64,000 bases of DNA from Gerris lacustris. Lineage: Eukaryota; Arthropoda; Insecta; Hemiptera; Gerridae. The stretch is from positions 18,415,877-18,479,876 of the forward strand of contig OX578282.1 in NCBI GenBank assembly GCA_951217055.1, in the 5' to 3' direction. Below, piece by piece: positions 11,264 to 22,804 of the stretch. The notes beneath the pieces were generated by a model. The model was not told the origin of the DNA and did no database searches. It was given only the letters and a program-made list of their open reading frames with translations. Every line of letters starts with the position of its first letter. Within the stretch, counting starts at the first letter, position 1. Made by a program: the position numbers and the translations under genes.

Positions 11264-13490
11264 GAGGGTATACTACATTTATGAGATCATATTGCAAGAT
11301 CCACAATTATTCTCACAGGTTAAAATGCTGATTTCATATTATATTTCTGTGTATGTGTCTTGGATTTTCTAGACCAAAAAGACAAACATAAGTCATAGTA
11401 AACATAAAAGTTGGAATAGTTTGCTTTTCTATATAAATCTACAATAGAAGGTATGAAAAATAGCCAACCAAAATAAAACGAAAGAAAAGATAAATATTAA
11501 ATGAACCGTTTCTCCGCAATATTAGCAACCTTGTTCAAAATAAATAAATAATAAAAAAGAAAAATACTTTGCCAAATATCAGGTAAAAATTTAGACGAGA
11601 ATAAAACCTATGATAATGTAAACATAAAAACACAATTCCAGATACGAAAACCTAAGTAAACATCACATCTATATTTTTGTTAGGAGAAGTCTGAATGTAG
11701 GAAGAATGCTGAAGTGGATACTCGAAGTGATTTGAAACCATCTTTAAAAAATTCAGGAATCTAGGGAAAAAAATTGAAAAAAATCTTCTATAAACATTTT
11801 ATCAAGGAACCTTTAAACAAAATGATTCATAAATAACACGATGTTCACTAAATAATCTTACTTACCTATTCAAAATGCCCATTAATTATTATCTGAAGAA
11901 GAAATAAACTTGTAAAGATTGCATTTTAGTTCAAGATAATTTAACACTGAATTATCCTGTTTCGTGTAACACAAAACGAATTAATAAATGAGTACAATAT
12001 TTCAAAGCAGTATCAGGTTTTAACGTTTTATCTTAACGATTCCACTAATCGTTTAAGAAAAAAAAATGTATCGGAACGAATTAAAACATTTTACAAAATT
12101 TATTAGACATAATATAAAGCTTATGAAGATATATCATCACACAATACGAATTCATTTTTATGCTAAATACGTACATGCGTTTTACCCAACAATAAAAATA
12201 ATAAAATGGGGTATTGCTTAATATAAAATTAATTATAATATTAGATGGAAATTTATTACCAAGTCCATACATTTTCCATACATTACCTGTATACCTTAAA
12301 TTCATTTACCAGATTGTAAATCGGCCTAAACTGTGGAGAAAATATTAGACATCCATCGTTCGATAAAATCAGAAATTGCAATAAATAATGGTATAATTCA
12401 TCAATGTTATGGATTTAATATTTTCAAAATAAAAGAATACGAACGAAAGTATCAAATAAATATTTCAAGGAATAGTCGTTTCCAAATACAGAAACTGGTA
12501 TCATAATAATTGTTAATTTATTTAGTTATTAATAATTTATATACAAAATAAGTAGGTATGTGAACTGTAAACCAATAAAAACAATAAGTCGTTTAAGGTT
12601 CAACAAATGAATTTATGAATTATGTTTTCTAATTCTGGATACCGAATAAAGGCATTGTTGTAGTGGTAATTGTTTCTTGTGTTTACCTTTAAGAAGGACA
12701 CAATTAAAATGTAAAAAATTTTTGATTATAAATTTAATAACTTGATATAAAATCAATAAAACGCCATTGAATAAAGATCGTCTTTTATCTAAATGTAAAA
12801 TGTACATTTGTTGAATTAATAATAAAAACTGTTTTCTGAAATTATTATTACTTACTAAATGATTATTTATCCCGTATACGTTGAAAATTAATATTGGTTT
12901 CCGTTAATGGATAAATTGTTTATATTTAAAATTCAATAAGTAAAATCCATATACGATATTATATAAAATGCATTAAGAGAAGTAGGTAAGATCATAAAAT
13001 TAAGAGAAATACCAACACAAAAAAAAATCTAAGAAACGAAAAGAGAAGTTCAATAAACTTTAAATAATGTCAAAGAATAAATAATGTTCATGAATAAAGT
13101 AATAAAAAAATATATATAGGTAAAGAATCAACATTTTATTATTTATGAACAAAATATACTAATTTGCTGCAAGAAAACTATGTAGCAGCTAATTATTAAC
13201 TTAGTAGAGACATGTCAATTATATGTCACATAAGGGTTGCTTTGCTGTTATGTTTTTCTTTGAAAATATAAAAACATTTAGCAATTTATAGCTCATTTTG
13301 TAGCTAAATTGAGTAATGTCTGTTGCCTCATCTGACTAGTAGATTTAGTAGTAACAGAAATTAGAGAAACAAATCGGTTCATCATAAATCGTGTACATAT
13401 TGGTAATAAAAAATAAAATCCCTTTTTAAAGTGAACCTTCTTTAAACGCGGTAGAATAAATTGGCTTGGATGGAACAAAATTGCATGTAA
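11264..13490. other. AT-rich background, no feature seen
   Basis: Very AT-rich with stops in every frame. Short minus-strand frames at 12081-12305, 12613-12807 and 13293-13478 are AT-biased, have no domain and look like chance. Confidence 0.55.
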
Positions 13491-13500
13491 CGAAGTTTGT

Positions 13501-13661
13501 GATTCGAGACTTGTCTAAGTGAAAGATTTTTCATAGGTAAATAAACTGCAGGCTTATATCAGCAGTTCATTTACCTGTAAAAAATCTTTCACTTGAACGA
13601 GTTTCGATCCACTGACCTCTGATTCAGCAGGCAGAGTGCTAAACACTGCACCACGGAGGTT
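13501..13661 (-). mobile_element. SINE-like palindromic element with tRNA-like head
   Basis: On the minus strand, 13661 to about 13599 reads cgtggtgcagtgtttagcac, then tctgcctgctgaatcagagg, then tcagtggatcgaaactcg. This is a tRNA-like layout with box A (tggtgcagtgttt) and a degraded box B (ggatcgaaact). Next to it, 13501-13551 and 13560-13609 form an inverted repeat of about 50 bp per arm, roughly 84% identical by eye, around a short loop (landmark gtgaaagattttt both ways). It may be two inverted SINE ends or a SINE with a palindromic body. Confidence 0.6.
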
Positions 13662-13964
13662 GATAATTTTTCAATACACAGAATTGGTATATTTGAGTAA
13701 TATTATATACATTATAATAATATAATATACCTATATAAATGTTTTTTCTTCATTATTAGCTAAAATGTTATACAAATATTTAATTTTTCAATTAAATTCC
13801 ACATAAACATTTCTTAATCCTGAAATAATAAAATAATTAACAAATGCAAAGAGAGCAATGCATAAAATTGTTTTTAGAACTTAAGTTTCACTTCTAATGC
13901 ATGAGAGTCTCACACATATTTCTTATCTTTTAATTTATTAATTACACATTAATATCATCATCGA

Positions 13965-14165
13965 GAGATGTTGTCATTTTTACTGGTCTTATATAACTTT
14001 GCTTTGTAAGTTTCATCGCACACCTATTACCCTAATTTTGAACCACTTCCCGTCTTTCAATTTTCCCCAAATTTTGCGCATGGAAACAATTTAGATGAAG
14101 AATACAGAAAAAAATAATAAAATAAAAGTTAAAAATAAGACCAGTTTTTAAAAATGTTATTTTTA
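13965..14165 (-). mobile_element. Family E unit, single copy
   Basis: The minus strand shares the family E core with the array at 32725-33470: gggtaataggtgtgcgatga, attgaaagacgggaagtggt and tctgtattcttcat. It is flanked by the inverted words attttt.actggtcttat (13975) and ataagaccagt (14137), which also flank the array. This looks like the unamplified form of the element. Confidence 0.7.
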
Positions 14166-14169
14166 TATT

Positions 14170-15880
14170 AATATTTATTCGTTCAGAATTGGTTGTTTAC
14201 ATGTGTACTTGTTTTGATTTTCAGCAGGGTCAGGGTCATCTTTATTTTTTATTCAATTAATTAGAAAATAGATTTTTTTTTCTGCATAGGGACTTACATT
14301 ATTAAATTGGTATTGCATTTTTTTTTTTTTTTTTTAAATATTTATTGCTCTCAAAATAAAATATGGCCCTTAAAAATTTGTTTAACAATTTTTAATAACC
14401 AACCCTTACTAAAAATTTAAGTAAACTTAATAAGTGGAGCTATTTCCTATATTATGAAGAAACAATCAGTACGGAAGTTTCATTTTTTGATTTTTTAAAG
14501 CAAATACTCTGTTGAAGAGATAGCAGTCAACCGCAAGAGGTTTTCACTGCTTGGAAGCTAAGTTTAGATAAAAACTCGGCATGTCTTTGATCCATCATCT
14601 CTATTGTATTGTGAAACGGCTCAAAAGCATCAGGATAACAGGTTCTCGATTGTTTTTCTGGTTATAAAGGTTCAATAGACTTTGTGTTTATATCGTCCTA
14701 AGAACAGCTATGTATAATAGGGAGTCAAAAACAGGAGGTGAATAAACGTGAAAGTGAATAATTTCGAGCTGACTTTCGCCCCTAAGGCTTTGTATCGGGT
14801 TTATAAGAGTCAGAAAAAACAACAGAACTCCCTCTTACAAATTTTCTCTACAGCTTCTTTTCGGCACGCTGTTATTAAATAGTTGTCGGTATTTAATAAC
14901 GGATGCGGTAAGTTTTTCTGTTTCCAAACTGCGGGGGGGCCATGGGCAGAACCCTGTAAGTAATTCATCTCCTAGGAGAGCCTTTAGATTCCTAGATAAT
15001 TAAACCTTTCATGGAAGAGGAGACAAATTGCCCTGCGGTGGCCTTTTAAAAATCCTTCCAACCTTCTTAAAGGCTCAGACATAAAACAGAATCAAACATT
15101 ATACTCCAACGTTAAACGTGTTGTAATGTTGCCCGCCACACCAACTCCTAGATGTTGCTATAACACGGATCACTAGGACTAGTATTATAAAAAGATAAAG
15201 ATTCATAATCTAGCAACTCCTAAATGATGTTTCAAAGATTAAACGAGTCAAAGGTAATTTTAAATAAATTATCGAGTAAGTTATTAATCGTTCAATTTTG
15301 AAAAAAAAAAAAAAAAAAAATCAGAATATCCTACTGTCTCTTCGGTTAATTAATGAAGGAAGAATATGCTATCACGGCAAATTATATTTGAAACGCCTTT
15401 GAGTTCTGGCTACATTTTAGGCAGATGTTTAAGGTTCTATAGTACATTATGTATTAAAGAACTGCAGAAGATACAAGGAAATTATTAGCTCCCTTATATT
15501 TAGCATAAAAAAGTTAAATTGAAAATTACATCATAATTGCATTTCTAATCAACAATATCAACATGGATACAAAAGTTATAAGGTGTAAATAGGTAGGTGT
15601 AATTTCTGGTACCATCACATTAACTATATTTCGTAAATTATCACTTGATATTATTGTGCAGATAAGATGAGTGATAAACTATTCTTACAGATAATTTTGC
15701 TCGCAGATGACACTGAAGTTGAAACCGAATCCTATAGAAACCAATCTATTTAGTCGTTATAACGTCTCATTTCTCCAAATGAAAGGTATGCTTTGAAGAA
15801 TCTGATGAATTATTTAATGTATTATATTTTCTCATGGATGGATTAATTTTTCTTGTATTTAGCGACTCGTCGGGGGTACA
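14170..15880. other. Background with a GC-richer island at 14500-15160
   Basis: 14500-15160 has more balanced composition and some open stretches (for example about 14743-14882 plus, followed by a donor-like cg|gtaagt at 14908), but no recognisable product. Homopolymer runs occur at 14319-14335 (T) and 15301-15320 (A). The rest has no feature. Confidence 0.4.
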
Positions 15881-15884
15881 TGAA

Positions 15885-16340
15885 AACTAGTAATTAAAAC
15901 TGACCGGCGCGCCTAAAGTGGCAGGCGCGAGTCCAGTAACCTCTCGCAGGATTTTCTCAGGCTAGACTTCCCACTGGCTCTTCTCGCTCAGAAAGCCTTT
16001 AGCATTGACGACCGGACTCCTCCGAATCATCAGGAAAATACTTCCAACAGTTCTCATGAATATTGAGAACTGAAGCGATCCTCGTCCAACTGCCTACATC
16101 CTACATCGTCCGGCCACTTACTCGAAGAAATTAAATATCCCAATCTCTTCCTTTTCCCCTTGAGCCAGATGGAAACCCTTTCTGTCCGAAGAGGGTTTTT
16201 GAACCCGAAACGTGAGACGAGGAAGATGAAAAGACGGTTTAAGTGGACGGTCAAGGGACGTCAGAACTAAACTGTGACCTGAACATGATTGATCGCCTCC
16301 AGTTCGAATAAAGAGACTGGCCCTCGAGATATAAAGATAA
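15885..16340. other. GC-richer unique island
   Basis: It begins with gaccggcgcgcctaaag and holds a 66-codon minus frame at 16054-16254 that is basic at its C-proximal part and has no known domain. No repeat match in the window. It could be an exon of an unrecognised gene, a regulatory island or old transposon DNA. Confidence 0.25.
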
Positions 16341-16875
16341 TTCTTAAACGGACAATCGACTAATCGACATAATTAATTTAACAATATAACATCTGAGACA
16401 GGCTTCGTTAAAATAAATTCAGAGCTTAACTAGTTTTTTCTGAAAGAATAAAATTGGCACATTCTTCGCCTACCGATGCTAAATGTAAAACCATAATTCA
16501 TTTGACAGGCTAAATTCATAACTCTCGTTCCAGATAGAAGCCAACGTTTGAGCGAATTCCATTCTTAATGGACTATACTAGGCTTTAGATTACAACCGGC
16601 GATTGGTTATTGACTCACAACCAACATATGCGGGCTTCAAAACAAAGAAAAGAGAAATAGTAAAAGTAACCTAACAAAAGTCATCAATTAAATACTTAAG
16701 TTATCCAGTTAAAAGCCCAATATTTTAAACTCTGCAATGTATCAATGATTTGCAAACCATAAAACACATCCGAATTATGTTAAATGCTGTACCTCTAAAA
16801 TATGATAAGATGAGCTTATCCCTACAAAAATCAATTAATTATCCATTTTCTAATTTTTAAGGTTCAATTTCTAAA
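16341..16875. other. Background, no feature seen
   Basis: AT-rich, no repeats or frames of note. Confidence 0.55.
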
Positions 16876-16883
16876 TTTGAATG

Positions 16884-17110
16884 GGTACTTCTTTAGATTG
16901 TACTCCCCTATTTAGAATAAAAATGATTTTGACTAAATAACTATTAAGAAAAAGGGATGTTCAGTCCAATATACTATGGGACAAAGGAATATTCCACTTC
17001 TGATTTAATAAGGGGAGTAACAGTCTAAAGAAGAACATTCCGTACACCTTCTTTAGATTGTTACTCCCCTCTGTTTTTTTATAAGGGGAGTAACAATCTA
17101 AATAAGTGCC
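16884..17110 (+). mobile_element. M1 double-hairpin MITE, copy 2
   Basis: Same four-motif layout as copy 1: it starts ggtacttctttagattgta and ends aacaatctaaataagtgcc. Flanks tttgaatg (16876-16883) and ttagaatg (17111-17118) match at 7 of 8. The spacer between the two hairpins contains aacattccgt in this copy and copy 1. The inner and outer end motifs are better preserved here than the loop. Confidence 0.85.
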
Positions 17111-17118
17111 TTAGAATG

Positions 17119-17540
17119 ATCATAACCAATCTGTCTTTCATTTTGTTTTACGACATTAAAAACTTAATCAGGTTAAATATTTTAGCTTAAATGATTACAT
17201 TTAGTGAAGACTCTACCACAGAAATAACAATACAAGGATTTAAAACAGAATTAAGTTCTCAGAATTACAATATAAATAAAATATTAATTTAATATTATCT
17301 TCCAGAAAGGAACAATTATAATGAAGCCAAACTAATAACTTTTATAAGTTTCTCAATAAATATCGAATTTTATATAGAATTTATAGCAAAGAATATTTCA
17401 TTTAATAGCGCTTAAACAGGTAATATCATATTAATTTAAAAATAAATTACTCTGGTTTAATTATTACTATTAGCGAAGTTGAAGCCTTGATCACGTTAGA
17501 TAAATAAGAATTTACTTATAATGACATAAGGTATATTCTA
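17119..17540. other. AT-rich background
   Basis: No feature seen. Confidence 0.55.
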
Positions 17541-17552
17541 AATAAATATATT

Positions 17553-17675
17553 CCGTGGCACAATAATCCAGTAATGGATAACAATAAATGATGTAATGTA
17601 TAATATATATCCATTACTTGTTATTGTTATCCATTACTTGTTAATTGTTATCCATTACTGGGTTCTTGTGCCATG
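17553..17675. mobile_element. Small TIR element (MITE-like)
   Basis: ccgtggcacaataatccagt (17553) is matched in inverse by actgggttcttgtgccatgg (17656-17675). The inverted arms are about 32 bp and include gtaatggataacaat. Between them the block gttatccattacttgtt is repeated in direct orientation, suggesting partial internal duplication. AT-rich flanks extend the pairing weakly. Confidence 0.65.
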
Positions 17676-17689
17676 GATTATTTTTATTA

Positions 17690-18360
17690 TTTATATTATC
17701 TTTTATTTTAATCATTATATGAAATAACATGTGTAACACTTAAGAATCAATTGAAGTGATTATTTTCTAAAATAATTGAAATTTGAAAGAAAGTTATTTT
17801 TTAAAAATTGAATTAAAAATAAATAAAAGCTACTATCCATGACGTTTAAAAAGTTTAAGTGTGTAATGTCTTTAATTGATATGGGTCAAATTAAAAATAT
17901 TGCAATATGGTCATTGTTGTCTCTCTTCTTAAGTACCCAGCTTAAATTATCCAGCTGTTAATAAAAAAATTTTTTTTTAAATAATGTGTTAATATTTCTT
18001 GTAAGAAATACTTGTTTGTGTTTTGAAATACAAAATAATAAATTCCAACTACTTTATAAATACCTCATTATTTATCAAGTCCAAATCAGTTACGTTAAAT
18101 TCAAAGCTTACCTGAAACAAAAATAAGTAAAAATATATTAACAATATATAATAAAATATTTTAATATTACAAATAGTTATTAATGTGGAAGAGGGGAGGG
18201 GAGGGGGGGGGGGGCTGACAAGATTCATCAATCATTAGCCGAGTGGTCAGTAGTCACACAACTTGCCAGAAACATAGGTCACCACACACACCGACATTCC
18301 CACATATCTGGCAACTTCGAATGCCAAAATAGTGACTTCTGTTTCACATAGATGATCACA
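17690..18360. other. AT-rich background with a G-run
   Basis: No gene seen. 18190-18215 is a G-rich run (gaggggaggggaggggggg and more) that could form a G-quadruplex. The 8 bases after this interval, tcgagagc at 18361-18368, are the left target duplication of the next element. Confidence 0.5.
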
Positions 18361-18564
18361 TCGAGAGCCAGTGGCGTACACAGGGGGGGGGCCCAAGGGG
18401 CCCTGGCCCCCCCCCGAAATGATTACATACCTAAGACCCGCCATACACTTAAAACCAAAAAAACACAGTAATGACAGATGCATTCGAATTGGCTGTAAAT
18501 ATTTTCCAATAAAAGGAATTAATAAAGTATTATCTTATGGTGTGTATACACTTAATCACCCCAA

Positions 18565-19060
18565 ATAAGCTCGGCCCGGATTTGCCGATAGAATTAAATT
18601 CATTCAACACTATACCGGCCCGATTGTCGGCTGGGCCCGGATTTTGCCGATGGAATTGAATTTATTAAACACTATACCGGCCCGACTGTCAGCTGGGCCC
18701 GGATTTTGCCGATGGAATTAAATTTATTAAACACTATACCGGCACGACCATCGGCTGGGCCCGGATTTTGCCGATGGAATTAAATTTATTAAACACTATA
18801 CCGGTCCGACTGTCGGCTGGGCCCGGATTTTGCCGATGGAATTAAATTTATTAAACACTATACCGGTCCGACTGTCGGCTGGGCCCGGATTTTGCCGATG
18901 GAATTAAATTTATTAAACACTATACCGGCCCGACTGTCGGCTGGGCCCGAATTTTGCCTATGGAATTGAATTTATTAAACATTATACCGGCCCGACTGTC
19001 GGAGGGTCCTGGATTTTGGCCGATGGAATCAAATTTATCATTAAAACGGCCTGACTGTCG
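18565..19060 (+). repeat. 62-bp satellite, well preserved units
   Basis: About eight tandem units of 62 bp. Start points of ctgggcccgg at 18631, 18693 and 18755 fix the period. Each unit has a GC-rich part (ggcccgactgtcggctgggc), able to form a short hairpin through ccgac/gtcgg and ggccc/gggcc, and an AT-rich part (gatggaattaaatttattaa). Units in the middle differ by one or two bases, so the array is fairly young or homogenised. Confidence 0.95.
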
Positions 19061-19680
19061 TCTGGGCCCGGATTTTTGTCGATGAAACTAAAACTATTAA
19101 ACAGTATAGCGGCCCGATTTTGGCTGGACTGAGATTTTTGCTGATGGAATTAGATTCATTGAATTAAATTAGGATGCATGAAATAAATCGGCTCATTTGC
19201 CGACTAGACCTTGATTTTTGCCAGTGGAACTAAAAACATTAAACTTAATCGACCCGATTTTGGCTGGGCCCGATTTTTCGCCAATTTAATTCAATGATTT
19301 TTTTGTGGTTTTAGTCCAGTTCAATAGCATAGGTTGCATTATAGGACAGCTTCAATTCATTACGAATCGTAATGCAATGAATTGAATTTGGATTCGTAAA
19401 AATAGACTGCTCCGATTGACAGCTAGGCCCGGTTTTTTTGCTATAGAATTAAGTGCATTGAATTGATTAGGATGAGTACAATAAATCGGCCTGATTGCTA
19501 GTAGGCCCGATTTTGTCGATGGAAACTATGCATCAAAATAAATTGGGATGCGTTCAATAATAGACCCGATTGCCGGCTCGGCCTAGGTGTTAAGCACATT
19601 AAATTAAATGAGGCCCGAGTCAACTCGAACTTTTGCCGATGGAATTAAATTAATTGAATTAAAATATGCACACTAGGCTG
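19061..19680 (+). repeat. Decayed extension of the 62-bp satellite
   Basis: Motifs gccgatggaa, ttaaac, cccgatttt and ggctgggcc recur with irregular spacing and many changes, so these are older units of the same array, with insertions. The best units lie at the left side and decay rightward. Confidence 0.75.
19298..19345 (-). repeat. SINE-tail-like fragment
   Basis: gttttagtccagttcaatag followed by cat.ggttgcattataggaca resembles 29948-29985 in the clear SINE at 29932-30133 (gttttagtcccgatcaactg, then ccagggttattacaggac), and both follow a T run. This suggests a fragment of the same SINE family inserted in the old satellite. Confidence 0.45.
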
Positions 19681-20154
19681 GCTTAAAACGGGAAAATGAT
19701 GGTTGTGGATTTCAGTAGCAAATTTTTGTTTTGGACCAGGATTGTGTGTACAACGCTACGTGGGCGTGGGTCCTCTTGTCTATGCGGCATTCCCCTCTTG
19801 CTGACTCAGGTCGGACTAGTGTTCGTCGACATGTAGTGGGAACACTGAGGCAATATAAATAAATCGGTTTATCATTTTGTGAAAAAACTGATTCATATTA
19901 CATAGTTATAGTAAATTTAAATCTAAAAACTCAAAAAGCGTTCAGAAAACATTTGATGTTAAATGTCCCATGTAATTACCCAGCGAATGAGCGAATGATT
20001 CTTTTGTTTTGCAATAGGTATTCAATTTTCTTAGAGAAGAATTCTCTTCTAGATAAAAATTTGAAATTCGTATGTGCTCCAAATCCACGTTTGCTTTTGC
20101 AGTATGGATCACGTTTTGCTTCCGAGCTTACCAAAGGAAAAGGAAAATATGTGA

Positions 20155-20571
20155 CAGTTCTGAAGAACGAACAATTTTTATGTCTCCGATTTCAAAAATT
20201 CCAAGACAGAAATCTGTTCAACATCAGGGTACAGTTTGGGTCCCGTGTCCGCCTGTCCTTCAATTTTTGCGAACCAACATATCATAAAAGCTATTCGTCC
20301 AATTTTATTGAAATTTTGATGGTAGGTCATAATTAGCCAGGTTATAACATTGCTGGTCCCGTATAAGTTTCAATCTTTTGCACCTATTTATTTCTCTTCC
20401 ACATTCGCACAGACATACATTTATTTACACCTATATCTTCAAAAGTACTCATCTGATTTTTATGAAAGTTTAATGGTTTGTTTAAAGTAGCCCGCAGATA
20501 ACCCAAGAATAATTTCAACCGTCTGCGCTCTTAAATTATGGCTATATTGATACTTTATTCATGTTAAATTT
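20155..20571 (+). repeat. Family B repeat, left arm of inverted dimer
   Basis: It matches 52855-53290: agttctgaagaacgaac, gtctccgatttcaaaaattc, caagacagaaatctgttc, ttgatggtaggtcataatta, atttctcttccacat and ccgtctgcgctctt. It forms the left arm of an inverted repeat with 20621-21050. Confidence 0.85.
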
Positions 20572-20620
20572 ACTCAATTTTCCCTCCTTTTTTAAATTAG
20601 TCAAAATTGGTTTAATTTTT

Positions 20621-21050
20621 ACATGATTTAAAGTATCAATTTACCAAAATTTAAACAGCGCAGACAGTTAAAATTAATCTGTGAGCTTCTATCAGATAAG
20701 TTTTATAAAATCAGATGAATATTTTTGGAGATAAGGTGTAAATAAATGTATGTGTGTGCACATGTGGAAGAGAAATGGTGGCAGGTGGAGAAATGTGGTG
20801 GAGGGAAATGGGACCAGAAGATTGGACCTTATATAGGACCAACAATGGACTTTTTATATGCTAATTAACTGCCATCCGAATTTCATTAAAATCGAAAGAG
20901 TAGTTTTTAAGAATTGTTCGCAATGATTGAGCGAAAGACAGACTAACAGCCAGAAACGGGATCAAAAATGTCTGATAACTGGAACAGATTTCTGTCTTGG
21001 AATTATTGGAATCGGAGACATAATCGTTCTTTAGAAGGATCACATCACAT
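20621..21050 (-). repeat. Family B repeat, right arm of inverted dimer
   Basis: The reverse complement of the left arm in order and extent, with a loop of about 50 bp (20572-20620). Landmarks on the plus strand: gcgcagacagttaaaattaa, gcacatgtggaagagaaa, gacagactaacagccag, agatttctgtcttggaa. A 12-bp G/A-rich block (gtggtggcaggtgg-like) distinguishes it from the left arm. A transcript would fold into a long hairpin. Confidence 0.85.
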
Positions 21051-21308
21051 AGTGAGGTGTTACCTCATAGGATTTTAATTTAATTAAATATGAGGTTAGA
21101 AATTGAAATTAGAGTGTTGAAAAGGGGGAGAAATTACAATTATAATAAATTATGGGGTATGCTAAACCCGCATATAAGTTAAATTAGGTTGGGCCCCCCC
21201 CGAAAAAATTTTCTGTGTACGCTACTGTCGAGAGCATTATGTGTAAAAAGGAAAATTGTTCGTTAAAAAATATTAATCAATTAATGGCGTCATTAGATCA
21301 TTGATCAT

Positions 21309-21436
21309 TGTTCCAACCACACCTCAAACTAGTTTCAAACTTTACGACGCATGTGCATTTGCAAAAAACGTTCAAATGTGGTCCGATGCGCATGCGTCGG
21401 ACAGATCCAAACCAGTTTGAAGTGTGGTTGGAACAA
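21309..21436. mobile_element. 128-bp MITE
   Basis: tgttccaaccacacctcaaa at the left is matched by tttgaagtgtggttggaaca at the right. The next block, actagttt / aaccagt, also pairs. The middle contains a perfect palindrome-like core gtccgatgcgcatgcgtcgg. It is too short to code. I could not settle the target duplication, so the superfamily is open. Confidence 0.8.
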
Positions 21437-21479
21437 ACCTATTAAATCAATTTAGCTGATTAAAAACCCCTTTTAATAA

Positions 21480-21735
21480 AGTTGTTTCATCATAAAAGGA
21501 AGATGGCGTCCAAATTTTAAGGTTCTTGGACAAATTTTTCTAGTGACATCGTCATGACGAATTCTGCATATAAATCATTTTATGACCCACCATCTTGATT
21601 AACGATAGTGTATCGTTAAACTTTTTTTTAGCTTGCACCTAGGGCGTAGGGGGTAAGAGGGACCTTCAAGCTAAATTTCAGTTCCCTAGATATTGCTGTT
21701 CTAGGGATACTGTAAGGAAATGAGTAAGTAAGAAA
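21480..21735. repeat. Probable transposon remnant
   Basis: aagatggcgtccaaatttta, gtgacatcgtcatgacg and cacccaccatcttgattaac-like words are typical of old insect transposon remnants. A small hairpin, tccctaga and tctaggga, lies at 21682-21708. There is no second copy in the window, so this rests on sequence style only. Confidence 0.35.
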
Positions 21736-21739
21736 ATTG

Positions 21740-22775
21740 GTTTTTTGGCTTTATATGTATAGGTATGTATTAATCAGTAATTTTACGATCTTAAGAGCAA
21801 AGGCTATGCATAATCGATCAAAGATCAACAAATAGGTATGTGCACAATACATGGTATACTTGGTTTTTAAAAGGTGTTGGGTTAATTTTCAGCCATATAG
21901 TTGGCCTAGACATAGCCAGTAGAAAGGTTCTTTTTCATAAGAACATATAAATAAGTACTTATACCACAATGCATGGTAAACCTGATCATGGGAGGACTAC
22001 TTTCTACTGAGACATTGTTACTTAATAAGACTAGACAATTGACCATGTCTAAATAGCAATATGTATGTTTTGATCCGCACCAATCATAAACCTTTAAATG
22101 AAACTAATAAAGCCATACATTTGAAACGTCAGCGATAAGAACTTTAAGCCGATTAGATTTGACTATTTCATTCATAAATTCAACCGGAGAATTCAAAATC
22201 GTTTATTTTATTATTATTGTGGTCAAAACTAGTGATGTTTACAGTTAGAGCTTTATTCAAAAGGATTCACAGTAAATAAAAAAAATCACGCATTATATAA
22301 TTCTGATGTTAAACTAAATCACATCCAGTTTTTATAATATGTCGGAGACGATTCGTGAACATATAGAACTGTCATCTTGATAAAAGAAAGCTCAATTTAG
22401 AAAGAATCAGATGCTATACTGAGTTTTTCCCAAAGGAAACTATTAGGGGAGGAAGATAATCGTTTCCTACTTTGTACACGATGTATACAAAACCATTGTT
22501 AACAATACATATTGACGGGAAAAAATGAAAGTTACATCAAATTAAGCTAGATTAACTCTGAGTAAGACTCTTATTCTACTCTAATTTCTTGAGCAATTTT
22601 GTATTTCCTTATGAACTACAAGTTAGAATAACTGTAAAATAACATCTTTACAATATTACAAACATTAGGGTAACAAAGACAACTAAAATACAGTTCCATT
22701 GATCTCTGCAAACATCGATAAGGGAAAAAAGATAAGGGAAACAACACCACTGACTAAACATAACTCCATAAACAG
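21740..22775. other. AT-rich background
   Basis: No gene or repeat recognised. Confidence 0.5.
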
Positions 22776-22804
22776 GTCAGCTGTGTGCTAGTCAGCACAC
22801 AGCA

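Larger units (their letters stand above)
18369..21227. mobile_element. hAT-type composite element, 2.86 kb, 8-bp target duplication
   Basis: The left end cagtggcgtacacag and the right end ctgtgtacgctactg are near-perfect inverses, followed inward by G/C runs on both sides. The target tcgagagc occurs at 18361-18368 and 21228-21235, exactly 8 bp. This is the hallmark of a hAT insertion. The interior holds a 62-bp satellite (18565-19060), its decayed extension (to about 19680), a SINE-like tail near 19300 and a large inverted dimer of family B (20155-21050). No transposase frame is visible, so it depended on an enzyme made elsewhere. A 127-codon frame at 19953-20336 crosses into family B and is not conserved in other copies. 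Confidence 0.9.

Noticed and set aside
18247..18568. Overlapping frames on both strands at the left hAT end
   Set aside because: They read through the G/C runs and TIR of the hAT-type element.
19953..20336. 127-codon plus-strand frame
   Set aside because: It crosses from unique sequence into family B, and the same family B segment at 52855 has a stop in this frame, so the frame is not conserved.
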